Shown piece after piece: positions 1-8,250 of a stretch of DNA of 64,000 nucleotides (the first letter of the stretch is position 1; every line of letters begins with the position of its first letter). The notes beneath the pieces were generated by a model, which saw only the letters and a list, made by a program, of their open reading frames with translations, made no database searches and was not told the DNA's origin. Position numbers and translations under genes: made by a program. Origin of the DNA: Parvibaculum sp. (GTDB lineage Bacteria; Pseudomonadota; Alphaproteobacteria; Parvibaculales; Parvibaculaceae); assembly GCA_019635965.1 (NCBI GenBank), contig JAHBYK010000002.1:1-64000 (forward strand), read 5' to 3'.

Positions 1-343
1 TTGAGGTCGAGCGGCCGAGAAAGGTCAGTGTTCAACGGTTTTTGCGGGAGCGCAAGCAAACCCGGACTATCCCCCGTCCAGCGCGTCAAAAATATTAAAC
101 GGCGGAATGCGGCATTTTGCAGGCGATGCAACATGACAAATTTTTCATGTGCGCCGCAAAAGATGCAGGCGGGCTGGCGCGAATCCGGGCAGGTTGACCA
201 AAGGCGATGCAGTGTGCGGTCCGTCCGCATCCCGCGCCGCGAAAATCCGCCGCCGCCGAAAGGGCGGTTGTCTTTCGCGCCCCGCTGGCCGACATTGCCG
301 TCAGGCGGCGCCGTCCCGGCGCGCCGGCCGGTCCCGGGCTTTC
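1..343. other. Upstream region of map with no convincing gene
   Basis: No frame across this stretch gives a recognisable protein. The open frames here are GC-rich, arginine-rich and unlike any family I know. The only structure I see is an inverted repeat, ACATGA-N8-TCATGT, at 131-150. It could be an operator or a small hairpin. The stretch probably holds the promoter and leader of the methionine aminopeptidase gene, but I could not pick a convincing -35/-10 pair. Confidence 0.4.
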
Positions 344-1090
344 ATGACAATCACATCGCAAACCGATTTCGAGGAACTTCGCGCCATCGGCCGCATCGTC
401 GCGCAGGTGCTGGCCGCGATGGGTGCGGCGATCGAGCCCGGCATGACGACGCGCGAGCTCGACGATCTCGGACGCAGGCTCCTCGAGCGCGAAGGGGCGC
501 GGTCCGCGCCCGAACTCGCCTACCGTTTTCCGGGGGCCACCTGCATCAGCATCAATGAGGAGATCGCGCATGGCATTCCCGGCGATCGCGTCATCCGCGC
601 CGGCGATCTCGTCAACATAGATGTCTCGGCGGAGAAGAACGGCTATTTCGGCGATACCGGCGCGAGCTTTCCCGTGCCGCCGGTGAAATCGCATGTCGAA
701 CGTCTCTGCCGCGATGGCAAGCGCGCCATGTGGGAAGGCATCCGCGCGGTGAGGCCGGGCGGGCGGCTCAATGCGATCGGCGAGAGGATCGAGCGTTTCG
801 CGCGGAAGGGCGGCTACACGCTGATCCGCAATCTTGCGAGCCACGGCGTCGGCGGCTCATTGCACGAAGAACCCGAAGGCATTTCCACCTGGGCGGACCC
901 CTCCGACCGGCGCATCATTGGCGAAGGTCTCGTCTTCACCATCGAGCCCTTCCTTTCGATGGGCGGCGAGATGGCGGCGGAAGCGGGCGATGGCTGGACG
1001 CTGCTCGCCGATCCCGTTGCCCCCACCGTGCAATATGAACATTCCCTCGTCGCCACGAAAAACGGCCCGGTGATCCTCACCCTGCCGTGA
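344..1090 (+). CDS. map: Type I methionine aminopeptidase
   Basis: Removes the N-terminal methionine from nascent cytosolic proteins using a two-metal centre. The 248-residue product has the whole pita-bread fold. Metal ligands are visible: Asp in VNIDVS, Asp in GDTGAS, His in ASHGVGG, Glu in FTIEPF and Glu in QYEHS, as in E. coli Map. The open frame reaches further upstream, but those residues are arginine-rich and unrelated to the family, so I chose the ATG at 344, which gives a normal family length. It stands alone, followed by a repeat-rich intergenic region. The family call is secure; the exact start is less so. Confidence 0.95.
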   Translation: MTITSQTDFEELRAIGRIVAQVLAAMGAAIEPGMTTRELDDLGRRLLEREGARSAPELAYRFPGATCISINEEIAHGIPGDRVIRAGDLVNIDVSAEKNGYFGDTGASFPVPPVKSHVERLCRDGKRAMWEGIRAVRPGGRLNAIGERIERFARKGGYTLIRNLASHGVGGSLHEEPEGISTWADPSDRRIIGEGLVFTIEPFLSMGGEMAAEAGDGWTLLADPVAPTVQYEHSLVATKNGPVILTLP

Positions 1091-1092
1091 TT

Positions 1093-1215
1093 GATCTCCC
1101 CCGCCCCTCAGGGGAGAGGGAAGGGTAAGGGGCGCAGCCTTTTTGCTTTCAGTCCATCCGCGCTCCCCGTGAGGGAGGGTCAAAATTCACCCCGTGAATT
1201 CTGGGGAGGGGGAAG
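1093..1215. repeat. GC-rich intergenic palindromic repeat element
   Basis: Just after map lies a purine/pyrimidine-skewed block with several short inverted repeats: CCCC-TCA-GGGG near 1104, CTCCC-CGTGA-GGGAG near 1163-1177 and a perfect AATTCAC-CCC-GTGAATT at 1184-1200. Read on the minus strand it translates to a peptide containing LTLPSPLRGGG. That is the hallmark of interspersed intergenic repeats in many proteobacterial genomes, which are often mis-called as small proteins. I treat it as a non-coding repeat. Its copy number cannot be judged from this window. Confidence 0.6.
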
Positions 1216-1309
1216 CGCGGAAGGTAGAACCGTCGCCCCGGCAAAAGTCAGCGCCCGGCTTTCCTGTTATTTCCGTATACGGAGCATGATCGGCGCTTCC
1301 GCAGGGCCG

Positions 1310-1531
1310 TCATTGCGCCGTTCCGCACCGGCTTCCTTCCAGCGCCTCAAGCCTGTCCACCAGCCCCTCGAAGCGGGCGGGCGGCACGGCATAGAACTCG
1401 ACCCGGTTGCGCGACAGCACGGCAAGCGTGTCGCCCATCGCTTCTTTCATGTGGGCGGCGGGGTTCTTGCGGAAATCGGTCACGGAAATGGTGCGCCGCG
1501 CGCGCAGGCGCGAGATGCGGGAATGGGTCAT
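1310..1531 (-). CDS. Orphan StbD/YafN-like (Phd/YefM superfamily) antitoxin
   Basis: A 73-residue protein with the pattern ISVTDFRKNP...AVLSRNRVEFYAVP...FEGLVDRLEALE. This matches the N-terminal DNA-binding part of StbD and YafN antitoxins (SVTDLKKNP, AVLNNNKPAFY, YEAMMDRLDDLE). Such proteins neutralise a RelE/StbE- or YafO-type mRNA interferase and repress their own operon. The usual C-terminal toxin-binding tail seems short, and no toxin-like frame follows on the minus strand, where the repeat block and map lie. I chose the Met at 1531 because the residues upstream are low-complexity and arginine-rich. It may be a solitary regulator or the remnant of a lost module. Confidence 0.65.
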   Translation of the reverse strand: MTHSRISRLRARRTISVTDFRKNPAAHMKEAMGDTLAVLSRNRVEFYAVPPARFEGLVDRLEALEGSRCGTAQ

Positions 1532-1752
1532 GGGCGGTCTCCGCGAAAAGGGCAGGGGCGGCAGACGGCGCATGTGCATCAGGCCCGGTCTGCGCCTTGC
1601 CCCGCACATTCCCCGTCTCCTATGCCGCCATTCTCGCCGCCTCTCGCGGGGGCGGGGACAAGTCGGGTCAGGGCCCTTCCGGCGCTCCGTGACAGATCAA
1701 TGACATTCCGGTGACAGGCATGGCGCCAGTGGCGCCTCACCCCCGCGGCCCC

Positions 1753-1782
1753 TTGACTTCCGCCTTCATTGTTTTAAGTAAT
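1753..1782 (+). promoter_or_regulatory. Candidate promoter for the DUF2061 gene
   Basis: TTGACT at 1753-1758 is followed after 18 bases by AGTAAT at 1777-1782, inside an AT-rich patch that stands out from the GC-rich surroundings. It lies about 40 bases upstream of the ATG at 1820. The -35 is good and the -10 is weak, so this is only a plausible sigma-70 promoter. Confidence 0.35.
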
Positions 1783-1819
1783 AATAAGTCGCAAAAGCGG
1801 CTTTGAGAGGACCGGCATC

Positions 1820-2044
1820 ATGCGGGACATATTGAAGACCCTGAGCTATGGCACGCTCCACTTCACGGTGGGGTTCGGCGTCACCTATGCGCTGACAGGC
1901 GAGGTGGCGATCGCGGCGGGCGTCGCGCTGATCGAGCCTGCCGTCAACACGGTCGTCTTCTATTTCCACGAGAAGGCCTGGGCGCGCTGGCCTGCCAGGA
2001 TCATGAAACCTCTAGATTTTCGCGGCCCGGCGCATAGCGCCTGA
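1820..2044 (+). CDS. DUF2061 small membrane protein
   Basis: A 74-residue protein of the DUF2061 family, recognisable from SYGTLHFTVGFGVTYALTG, the IEPAVNTVVFYFHEKAW motif and two hydrophobic segments (about residues 9-26 and 30-48). The role of the family is unknown. In other bacteria some members sit beside sulfur-assimilation genes, but nothing here repeats that context. A GAGAGG ribosome site precedes the ATG. It converges with the Nudix gene, with only 3 bases between the two stops. Confidence 0.85.
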   Translation: MRDILKTLSYGTLHFTVGFGVTYALTGEVAIAAGVALIEPAVNTVVFYFHEKAWARWPARIMKPLDFRGPAHSA

Positions 2045-2047
2045 GTT

Positions 2048-2668
2048 TCAGCCCCAGGCCCAGACCGGCTGTTCGAGGCCGGAGACGCGGGTCTCGCGCG
2101 CCCTGAGGCCCACTTCCGCGAACTGGTAGAGGAGGGCGGCTGTCGGCGCGTGGATGTGATCCTCGCCGATCAGCAGCCGGATCACGGGCCGCTCGCTTTC
2201 GGGGATGGTCAGGAAGACGGGCGAGTCGGGCCGCACCAGCTCCTTCAGCGCAATCTTGTGGATTGAGGCGACTTCGGCCTCGTTCGGCTGCATCGGCGCA
2301 AGGTCCGCCGCCCAGACCACCACCGGGGTGATGAGATAGCCTGACCGCGTCGGATAATCGTCAAGGATACCAAGCACTTGCGAAGGATGGAGGTCGAGCG
2401 CCACTTCCTCGGAGAGTTCGCGCAAGGCGGCTTCGACCGGCGTTTCGCCCTTGTCGATGCGTCCGCCCGGCAGCGCCCATTGGCCGGCATGGGCATTGAG
2501 CTTCGGCGCGCGCCGCGTCAGCAGGAAGGCTGCTTCCGTTTCGTCCGGTACAAGTGTGATGGCGACGGCTGCATGTTTCAGTCCGTCTGCATCCCTTGCC
2601 TCGCGCGGGAAACGCGCCAGCCTCTCGCTGACGGTGCCGCGCAGCCTGTCGTCGAAAATGAAAGCCAT
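2048..2668 (-). CDS. Nudix hydrolase, CoA pyrophosphatase (NudL/YeaB) type
   Basis: A 206-residue Nudix protein. The Nudix box reads GGRIDKGETPVEAALRELSEE, with the Glu residues that bind magnesium. Just before it is LLTRRAPKLNAHAGQWALPGG, which resembles the UPF0035 signature of CoA diphosphatases such as NudL and mammalian NUDT7/8. Family members split CoA or acyl-CoA into phosphopantetheine and 3',5'-ADP. Substrate is inferred from this signature only. The many acyl-CoA enzymes nearby fit a role in CoA turnover, but there is no operon link. Confidence 0.85.
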   Translation of the reverse strand: MAFIFDDRLRGTVSERLARFPREARDADGLKHAAVAITLVPDETEAAFLLTRRAPKLNAHAGQWALPGGRIDKGETPVEAALRELSEEVALDLHPSQVLGILDDYPTRSGYLITPVVVWAADLAPMQPNEAEVASIHKIALKELVRPDSPVFLTIPESERPVIRLLIGEDHIHAPTAALLYQFAEVGLRARETRVSGLEQPVWAWG

Positions 2669-2906
2669 TGCCGCGCCCTGTTATCCGCCTGTCTTAGCAC
2701 GGCGGGCCACGCCATTCGCCTGTTTAAGATAAGCTACGGCGCCATAAGTTTCGTTGATTCCGGCATTTGCAATGCGGGGAGTGCGGCGGCGTAGGCGTTT
2801 AATATCCTGAACATGTAGCCCCGATTGGCCCCATGCCCTGCCTTGGAGGGGGCGGCCGCGCGCGCTACACTTTTCGGGAAGTCTCACCCCCAGACGAGGC
2901 AGTCCC

Positions 2907-4025
2907 ATGCGCATCGGCGTCCCCAAGGAAATCAAGGTCCATGAATATCGCGTCGGCATGACGCCGTCCGCCGTGCGCGAAGCGGTGCATCACGGACATG
3001 AGGTCACGGTGCAGAAGGGCGCGGGCTTCGCCATCGGCCTGCTCGACGAACAATATGTCGCCGCCGGCGCGAAGATCGTGGACACGGCGGAAGAAATCTT
3101 CGCCTCGGCCGACATGATCGTGAAGGTGAAGGAGCCGCAGCCTTCCGAATGGAAGCAGCTCCGCGAGGGCCAGATTCTCTTCACCTATCTGCATCTCGCG
3201 CCCGATCCCGAGCAGGCGCGCGGCCTCATGGAGTCGGGCTGCATCGCCATTGCCTATGAAACGGTGACGGATGCGCGCGGCGGTCTGCCCCTGCTCGCGC
3301 CCATGTCGGAAGTCGCCGGCCGCATGTCCATTCAGGCGGGCGCGCATTGCCTCGAGATCGCGCAGGGCGGGCGCGGCATGTTGCTCGGCGGCGTGCCGGG
3401 CGTTCCCGCCGCCAAGGTCGTCATTCTGGGCGGCGGCGTGTCGGGCACCAATGCCGCGCGCATGGCAATGGGGCTTGAGGCCCATGTCACCGTGATCGAC
3501 CTCAACCTGCACCGGCTCTATGAGCTCGACCTTCAGTTCGGGCCGAGCCTCAACACCATCTATTCGACGGTCGATGCGATCGAGGAAAGCGTGCTCGGTG
3601 CCGATCTGGTCATTGGCGCCGTGCTGGTGCCGGGGGCGGCCGCGCCCAAGCTCGTGTCGGAAGACATGGTGAAAAAGATGAAGAAGGGCTCGGTGCTCGT
3701 CGATATCGCGATCGACCAGGGCGGCTGTTTTGCGACTTCCCATCCGACCACCCATGCCGAGCCCACCTTCATCAAGCATGAGGTGGTGCATTACTGCGTT
3801 GCCAACATGCCGGGCGCGGTGGCGCGGACCTCCACCTTTGCCCTCAACAACGCAACGCTCCCCTTCACGCTGGCACTGGCCGACAAGGGCTACAAGGAAG
3901 CCCTTGCGGGCAATCCGCATCTGCTCGCGGGCCTCAATGTCCATAGGGGCGACATCACCTACAAGGCCGTTTCCGAGGCTCTTGGCGTGCCCTTCAAGGA
4001 TGCGAAGAGCGTCATTGGCGCCTGA
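2907..4025 (+). CDS. ald: Alanine dehydrogenase
   Basis: Catalyses reversible NAD-dependent oxidative deamination of L-alanine to pyruvate and ammonia. The 372-residue length is standard. The N-terminal start [20 protein letters not shown] is characteristic, with Arg15 for carboxylate binding, the catalytic lysine in MIVKVKEPQ and histidine in FTYLHLAPD. The Rossmann nucleotide site is [15 protein letters not shown] near residue 175. A GAGG ribosome site lies 8 bases before the ATG. It is monocistronic, with 238 bases upstream in which I found no clear operator or Lrp/AsnC-type regulator gene. Confidence 0.95.
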   Translation: MRIGVPKEIKVHEYRVGMTPSAVREAVHHGHEVTVQKGAGFAIGLLDEQYVAAGAKIVDTAEEIFASADMIVKVKEPQPSEWKQLREGQILFTYLHLAPDPEQARGLMESGCIAIAYETVTDARGGLPLLAPMSEVAGRMSIQAGAHCLEIAQGGRGMLLGGVPGVPAAKVVILGGGVSGTNAARMAMGLEAHVTVIDLNLHRLYELDLQFGPSLNTIYSTVDAIEESVLGADLVIGAVLVPGAAAPKLVSEDMVKKMKKGSVLVDIAIDQGGCFATSHPTTHAEPTFIKHEVVHYCVANMPGAVARTSTFALNNATLPFTLALADKGYKEALAGNPHLLAGLNVHRGDITYKAVSEALGVPFKDAKSVIGA

Positions 4026-4091
4026 ACAAGGTGTTGATATTGCGGGGTTATTTTTGCGGTTTCCGGCGGCGTGTCCCAGTGTGAGGCAGCC

Positions 4092-4106
4092 TTAAACGGG
4101 AATTAA
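4092..4106 (+). promoter_or_regulatory. CtrA-type binding site TTAA-N7-TTAA upstream of the SPOR gene
   Basis: TTAA at 4092-4095 and TTAA at 4103-4106 are separated by exactly 7 bases, and the second half extends to TTAACCAT. This is the full consensus for the cell-cycle regulator CtrA in alphaproteobacteria. The site lies 64 bases before the start codon of the SPOR-domain gene, where a -35-overlapping activator site would be expected. Binding is inferred. Confidence 0.65.
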
Positions 4107-4169
4107 CCATATCGCGCGAGTCTTGTTTCAGCCGCTCTGGGGGAGCGGGGAGGAACAAGAGGGCTTGCC

Positions 4170-4784
4170 ATGTTCGAAAAGGCTCAGCGCGACCGCTTCT
4201 GGCTGGTCCTTGGCGCAATCCTGATCGGGCTTTTCGTGATCCAGAAGGAACGGGGGCTGGTCGATCCCGCGCCCCGCGTCGCGCAGGAAACCCGCCAGTA
4301 TGATCGCCGCGGCATGGACCGCCTCGTCGAGCAGACCATCGAAATTCCCTACCGGGAGCCGGCCCGGAGCCGTCCGCCGGTCCAATATGCAAGCTGGGGG
4401 CACGATCCCCATGCAGGGCTCGTCACAGGCTCCATATCGAACACATGGACCGTTGCGCCGCGCCCGCTTGCCCGTCCTGCCCGTGGCGAGACGCCCGTCC
4501 AGGTCGCTTCCCTTGGCGCGCCTGCCGCTTCCGGCGGCCGCTACTATGCCCAGGTCGGCTCCTATGACCGGATCGACCGGGCGAGCCGGCGCTATTTCGA
4601 TATTCTCGGCCGCGAGCCCGATCTTCAGGGCGAGGAGCGCGTGTCCATCGACACGGTGCGGATTTCGGGCGAGGAGGTTCACAGGGTGCGGATGGGGCCC
4701 TTCGCCAATGAGCGGGCGGCCCGCGCGGCCTGCGCCAGGGCCCAGGTATCCGCCGATGAATGTGCGGTGATCCACCTCAATTGA
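4170..4784 (+). CDS. SPOR-domain membrane protein, FtsN-like layout
   Basis: A 204-residue bitopic membrane protein. Residues 1-10 are charged, residues 11-26 form one transmembrane helix ([15 protein letters not shown]), a proline- and arginine-rich linker follows, and about residues 125-203 form a SPOR domain. SPOR signs are [22 protein letters not shown] and [27 protein letters not shown] domains bind glycan strands stripped of stem peptides and bring proteins to the division septum. Topology matches FtsN-type division proteins, but it is shorter and I cannot claim orthology. The CtrA-type site upstream supports cell-cycle-controlled expression. Confidence 0.85.
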   Translation: MFEKAQRDRFWLVLGAILIGLFVIQKERGLVDPAPRVAQETRQYDRRGMDRLVEQTIEIPYREPARSRPPVQYASWGHDPHAGLVTGSISNTWTVAPRPLARPARGETPVQVASLGAPAASGGRYYAQVGSYDRIDRASRRYFDILGREPDLQGEERVSIDTVRISGEEVHRVRMGPFANERAARAACARAQVSADECAVIHLN

Positions 4785-4794
4785 CGGGTCCATA

Positions 4795-4824
4795 TGGACT
4801 TTTCGTCCGGTTTCACTGTATAAG
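4795..4824 (+). promoter_or_regulatory. Candidate rpmF promoter
   Basis: TGGACT at 4795-4800 and TATAAG at 4819-4824 are 18 bases apart, about 120 bases before rpmF. A 12-bp palindrome, GTCCATATGGAC at 4788-4799, overlaps the -35 and may be a coincidence or an operator. The match is partial. Confidence 0.35.
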
Positions 4825-4945
4825 GCCCGCCAAAGGCCGTCCGGCTTCAGCCGGTCACGGCCATTATCTTGTTTTCAAAGCCTTTTTCGCGAGGGCAGGC
4901 GTTCGCCTCAGGCGGACCGCTCGCGGAGCAATCGGAGCGAAGCCC

Positions 4946-5128
4946 ATGGCCGTCCCCAAGAGGAAAACCACCCCGTCGAAGCGCGGCATGCGCCGTTCGG
5001 CCGATGCGCTGTCGCAGCCGGCCTATGTCGAGAGCCCGGATTCGGGCGAGCTTCACCGTCCCCATCATGTGGACCTGAAGAGCGGCATGTATCGCGGCAA
5101 GCAGATCCTGAAGCCGAAGGGCGAATAA
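4946..5128 (+). CDS. rpmF: 50S ribosomal protein L32
   Basis: The 60-residue product starts [20 protein letters not shown], the classic L32 N-terminus, and ends in the [11 protein letters not shown] region typical of alphaproteobacterial L32. It lacks the zinc-binding CXXC pair found in some L32 paralogues. The open frame extends upstream, but the ATG at 4946 gives the exact family start. In many bacteria plsX follows rpmF; here a strong terminator and a convergent gene follow instead, so rpmF is a single-gene unit. Confidence 0.97.
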   Translation: MAVPKRKTTPSKRGMRRSADALSQPAYVESPDSGELHRPHHVDLKSGMYRGKQILKPKGE

Positions 5129-5157
5129 GCCTTTCCGCATCGGACCGGAATTGTGAG

Positions 5158-5186
5158 ACGCCGTTCCTCCGGGAGCGGCGTTTTCT
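5158..5186 (+). terminator. Rho-independent terminator after rpmF
   Basis: The stem ACGCCGTTCC / GGAGCGGCGT (one G-U pair) has a TCCG tetraloop and is followed by TTTTCTT. It begins 29 bases after the rpmF stop and abuts the stop of the convergent DUF2817 gene. Confidence 0.9.
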
Positions 5187-6271
5187 TATGCCGTGAGGCC
5201 GGCCAGCGCGCGGGCACCGGTCAGGCGTGTGGTTTCCGTCACCTGTTCCTTCCAGTCGTCGGCATCGACATAGAAGGCATCGCGGATCAGCTTGCCGATT
5301 TCCGCCGCCTTCGGGTTGTTGCGGCCGCCATTCTGGTGAAGCCAGTTGTCCGATTGCAGCGCCACGGTCACTTCGGCAATCGGCACGGTGCCGAATTCGA
5401 GGCCGCAGGCCGTGACTTCGCGGCCTTTCAGCTCTTCGGCGAAGCAGACCGGGATCGAGCCCGGCACGTCCGATGAAATCGAGCCGCCGCCGACCGTCGA
5501 GCGTACCGACGATCCCCACCATGCGGTCATGCGTTTGTAGGCGGCGCTCGATTCCGGCTCGGTGCAGATGATTTCCGCCGCGCCGCGTGCGCCGAGGCCT
5601 GAATGAATGTCGACGAAGGCGATGCGCTCGGCCGCCGCCATTTCGGCGCGGATGATGGCGCGCAAGGTACGGTTCGACCAGACGGGTGCGCGGCCGCCGA
5701 ACTGCACGCCCTGCGGATGGGTGTATTGCCCGGCGCTCAGCGCATGCTGCATGGCGCGGGGGCCGTGGGCCGCCGCATAGGCCTTCATCCGTGCACGGCA
5801 TTCCGCCATGGTTTCGGGCGACAGGTCCGGCGGGTTGATGGCGTCCGCCAGTTCCTCATAGCCCGGATTTTCCGGGTGCGGCATCGTGTGGTCGACGAAG
5901 TTCCGGTTGAGATCGACATTGTCCTCGTTGACGCGCCGGTCCCAGGCAAAGCCGTAAGGATTGATGGCGTGAACGAAAAGGATCGCGGTGTCGTCCGGCA
6001 GGCTGGCCGCGAAGCCTTCCGTGATGAGCGCGGTCTGAACGCCCGATCCGCAATAGCCCTCGACGCCATGCGTGCCGGAGCCGATTCCCAGCACATGCCG
6101 GGCATTCTCCGGTCCGAAGCGGGCAATATCGGTCGCAAGCTCCTCGCCGCCCGGCCCCTTCAAGGGGTGCAGATGGTGCCGGATCGCAGCCCCCGCCGAC
6201 CTGGCGGCAGCCAGAAATTTCCCCCTGGCCTCGCCATATGATCCGGAAAAATGCCGAGCCGCGCCCTTCAT
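5186..6271 (-). CDS. DUF2817 protein, M14 carboxypeptidase-like
   Basis: A 361-residue DUF2817 protein. The family is distantly related to zinc carboxypeptidases (M14). Candidate metal ligands are His and Glu in GSGTHGVEGYCGS (HxxE) and His in FVDIHSGLG; NEDNVDLNRNF is the typical substrate-side motif of the fold. There is no signal peptide, so it is probably cytoplasmic. Substrate is unknown; an amidase or peptidase activity is inferred from the fold. I chose the start at 6271 because AGGA lies just before it; an in-frame ATG 33 bases further upstream lacks a ribosome site. It converges with rpmF and shares its terminator region. Confidence 0.8.
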   Translation of the reverse strand: MKGAARHFSGSYGEARGKFLAAARSAGAAIRHHLHPLKGPGGEELATDIARFGPENARHVLGIGSGTHGVEGYCGSGVQTALITEGFAASLPDDTAILFVHAINPYGFAWDRRVNEDNVDLNRNFVDHTMPHPENPGYEELADAINPPDLSPETMAECRARMKAYAAAHGPRAMQHALSAGQYTHPQGVQFGGRAPVWSNRTLRAIIRAEMAAAERIAFVDIHSGLGARGAAEIICTEPESSAAYKRMTAWWGSSVRSTVGGGSISSDVPGSIPVCFAEELKGREVTACGLEFGTVPIAEVTVALQSDNWLHQNGGRNNPKAAEIGKLIRDAFYVDADDWKEQVTETTRLTGARALAGLTA

Positions 6272-6409
6272 GTCCTGCCTGCCGAATCCTGCATTAACCG
6301 TCATCGAAAGATGATGCTTTGCCCTTGCCGGGAAGAGTTATGGTACCGGAAATTGTGCTAGTGTGGCACAGGTGAGGCCGGTTCACGGGGGCAATAAGGG
6401 GAATTTGCC

Positions 6410-6802
6410 ATGTTTCGCACTCTGCCAATGATGGCGCTTGTCATCATCGCCTACAACATCATCGTCTATCTGACCGGCCTGTCCATGGACACGCAGGTCA
6501 CCACCGTCACGCTCATTTCCGGCGCTGTCTGGTCGATCGATGTCGGTGACATCATTGTCTTCAGCGGATTGGTGCTGCTCTTCCTGGAGTTGATCAGCTC
6601 GACGCAGACCAATGCCTCCACCATCATCAATCACGCGCTGTCGATGCTCGTGCTTCTCGTGGCGCTGGTGGAATTCATCGTGCTGCCGGAATTCGGCAAC
6701 TCGACCTTCTTCGCGCTTGTCATGCTTGCACTTTTCGACGTTGTGGCAGGCTTCACCGTGACGATTACAGCAGCCCGGCGCGACTTCACCGTCGGCGAGT
6801 AA
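6410..6802 (+). CDS. Four-helix membrane protein of unknown function
   Basis: A 130-residue, very hydrophobic protein with about four transmembrane segments (near residues 6-24, 43-62, 75-95 and 100-120) and short loops. I do not recognise a named family; similar small proteins occur in alphaproteobacteria. A good AAGGGG ribosome site precedes the ATG. Upstream, TGTGC-N7-GCACA at 6354-6370 is a small inverted repeat of unknown meaning. The stop codon touches that of the convergent pabC gene. Confidence 0.7.
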   Translation: MFRTLPMMALVIIAYNIIVYLTGLSMDTQVTTVTLISGAVWSIDVGDIIVFSGLVLLFLELISSTQTNASTIINHALSMLVLLVALVEFIVLPEFGNSTFFALVMLALFDVVAGFTVTITAARRDFTVGE

Positions 6803-7651
6803 TCAATTCCCGGATGCCGCGGCATCGAGCAGCAGCTCATATGCCGCGGCAAGCCGCGCTGTCATTGGATGTGCAGAAATTTCCTGTCCATCGATGCGCG
6901 ACACGGGAACGAGTCCCATCAGACTGTTCGTGATAAAAACGCCAGTGGCGCATAAGAGCCGCTGAGGTGCGATATCATCATCGCGCGCCTCGATGCCGAT
7001 GCTGGACGTCAGTTCAAGCAGCACCGCACGCGTGATCCCTGGAAGGATTCCGCTCCGGTCCCCAGGCGTGAGCAGCAGATCGCCATCCCACAGGAATATG
7101 TTTGCGGCGCTGCTGCAGGCGACCAGACCGTTTGTATCGAGGATAAGCGCATCGTCTGCGCCTTTCTTGCGGGCTTCTTCCTTTGCCAGAACATTCTCGA
7201 GATAGGGTAGCGCCTTCAGACGGGCAGATGGCGACCACGGGTTTCTCCGCGGCGAAACGGTTGCAAGCGATACGTGATCGGGCGGCTGGCCTCCGGCCGC
7301 GGCGCTTATCAGCACCGTCGGCTTCGGGTCAGGCGGGAGCGCAAGGCCGCGAGGCCCTGGCCCCCGCGTCAGTGTGAGGCGAAGCGAGGCGCGCTCGCGT
7401 TCGAGAAGGCCGCAATCCTGCAGGAGAGTCCGGCAGGCTTGCAGCAAATCGTCTGGTGAATAGGGAAGCATGAGGCCAATCGTCTCTGCGCCTTTCGTCA
7501 AGCGCAAAAGATGTTCCTCGAAAAAGGCAATTCTGCCCTTGCGGACCAGCATGGTTTCGAAGAGCCCGTCGCCGAGAAGGAGGCCCCGGTCCGCCGGATC
7601 GATCCGTGTATCACCGGCATCGGCAATCGTGCCGTTGAGCCAGAGTTTCAT
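6803..7651 (-). CDS. pabC: Class IV aminotransferase-fold enzyme, likely aminodeoxychorismate lyase
   Basis: A 282-residue PLP enzyme of fold type IV. It starts MKLWLNGTIADAG, has GLLLGDGLFETMLV, the PLP lysine in RLKALPYLENVLAKEEA, the glycine/serine loop in NGLVACSSAANIFLW and GITRAVLLELT. These features fit aminodeoxychorismate lyase, which converts 4-amino-4-deoxychorismate to p-aminobenzoate and pyruvate for folate synthesis. Branched-chain and D-amino acid aminotransferases share this fold. The 4-base overlap with pabA, itself overlapping pabB, decides for PabC. Confidence 0.88.
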   Translation of the reverse strand: MKLWLNGTIADAGDTRIDPADRGLLLGDGLFETMLVRKGRIAFFEEHLLRLTKGAETIGLMLPYSPDDLLQACRTLLQDCGLLERERASLRLTLTRGPGPRGLALPPDPKPTVLISAAAGGQPPDHVSLATVSPRRNPWSPSARLKALPYLENVLAKEEARKKGADDALILDTNGLVACSSAANIFLWDGDLLLTPGDRSGILPGITRAVLLELTSSIGIEARDDDIAPQRLLCATGVFITNSLMGLVPVSRIDGQEISAHPMTARLAAAYELLLDAAASGN

Positions 7652-8250
7652 GCGCGTTGCCTCTCATTGGCTATCCGGGTGGCGTGGGCGAGATGCAGGA
7701 AATTTTCCAGCAGCTGGTGTCCATGTTCGGTGAGCACGGATTCCGGGTGAAACTGGACACCGAAAATCGGCGAGGTCTCATGTCTGAGCGCCATGGGAAC
7801 ACCGTCGGCGGTTTGCGCGGTGAGGCGGAGCGGGCCGCCCTGCGGTAGCTCCACGACAAGCGAATGATAGCGGCCTGCCTTGAAAGGGTCCGGAATGCCG
7901 CCAAAAAGCGCGCTGCCATCGTGATGTATCGCCGAAGCTTTGCCATGCATAGGCTGCGCTGCGCGGATGACCGCGCCGCCGAATGCAGCCGCAATCGCCT
8001 GATGGCCAAGGCAGACGCCGAGCAGAGGAATGCCCAGCTTGGCGGCGGCATGAACGAGCGGAATTGAAATTCCCGCCTTGTCGGGGCCGCAGGGGCCCGG
8101 CGAAAGAATGATTGCCTCGGGCTGCAGGGCGATTGCGTCAGCGACTGAAATTTCATCCGTGCGGATGGTGCGCCGTTCATAGCCGAGCTCGCCGACATAG
8201 CGGGCGAGATTGTGGACGAAACTGTCGAAATTATCGATGACGAGGATCAT
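7648..8250 (-). CDS. pabA: Aminodeoxychorismate synthase glutamine amidotransferase subunit
   Basis: A 200-residue class I glutamine amidotransferase. It shows the oxyanion motif SPGPCGPDKAG, the nucleophile Cys80 in GVCLGHQAI and the His/Glu pair in VQFHPESVLTEHG. It supplies ammonia to PabB. PabA and TrpG are hard to tell apart by sequence; the direct overlap with pabB on one side (8247-8250) and pabC on the other (7648-7651) argues for folate synthesis. In species with one amidotransferase it can serve anthranilate synthase too. Confidence 0.92.
   Translation of the reverse strand: MILVIDNFDSFVHNLARYVGELGYERRTIRTDEISVADAIALQPEAIILSPGPCGPDKAGISIPLVHAAAKLGIPLLGVCLGHQAIAAAFGGAVIRAAQPMHGKASAIHHDGSALFGGIPDPFKAGRYHSLVVELPQGGPLRLTAQTADGVPMALRHETSPIFGVQFHPESVLTEHGHQLLENFLHLAHATRIANERQRA

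Noticed and set aside
1091-1309. Toxin gene partner of the StbD-like antitoxin
   Set aside because: No frame downstream of the antitoxin on the minus strand resembles RelE, StbE or YafO; the sequence is a repeat block followed by map.
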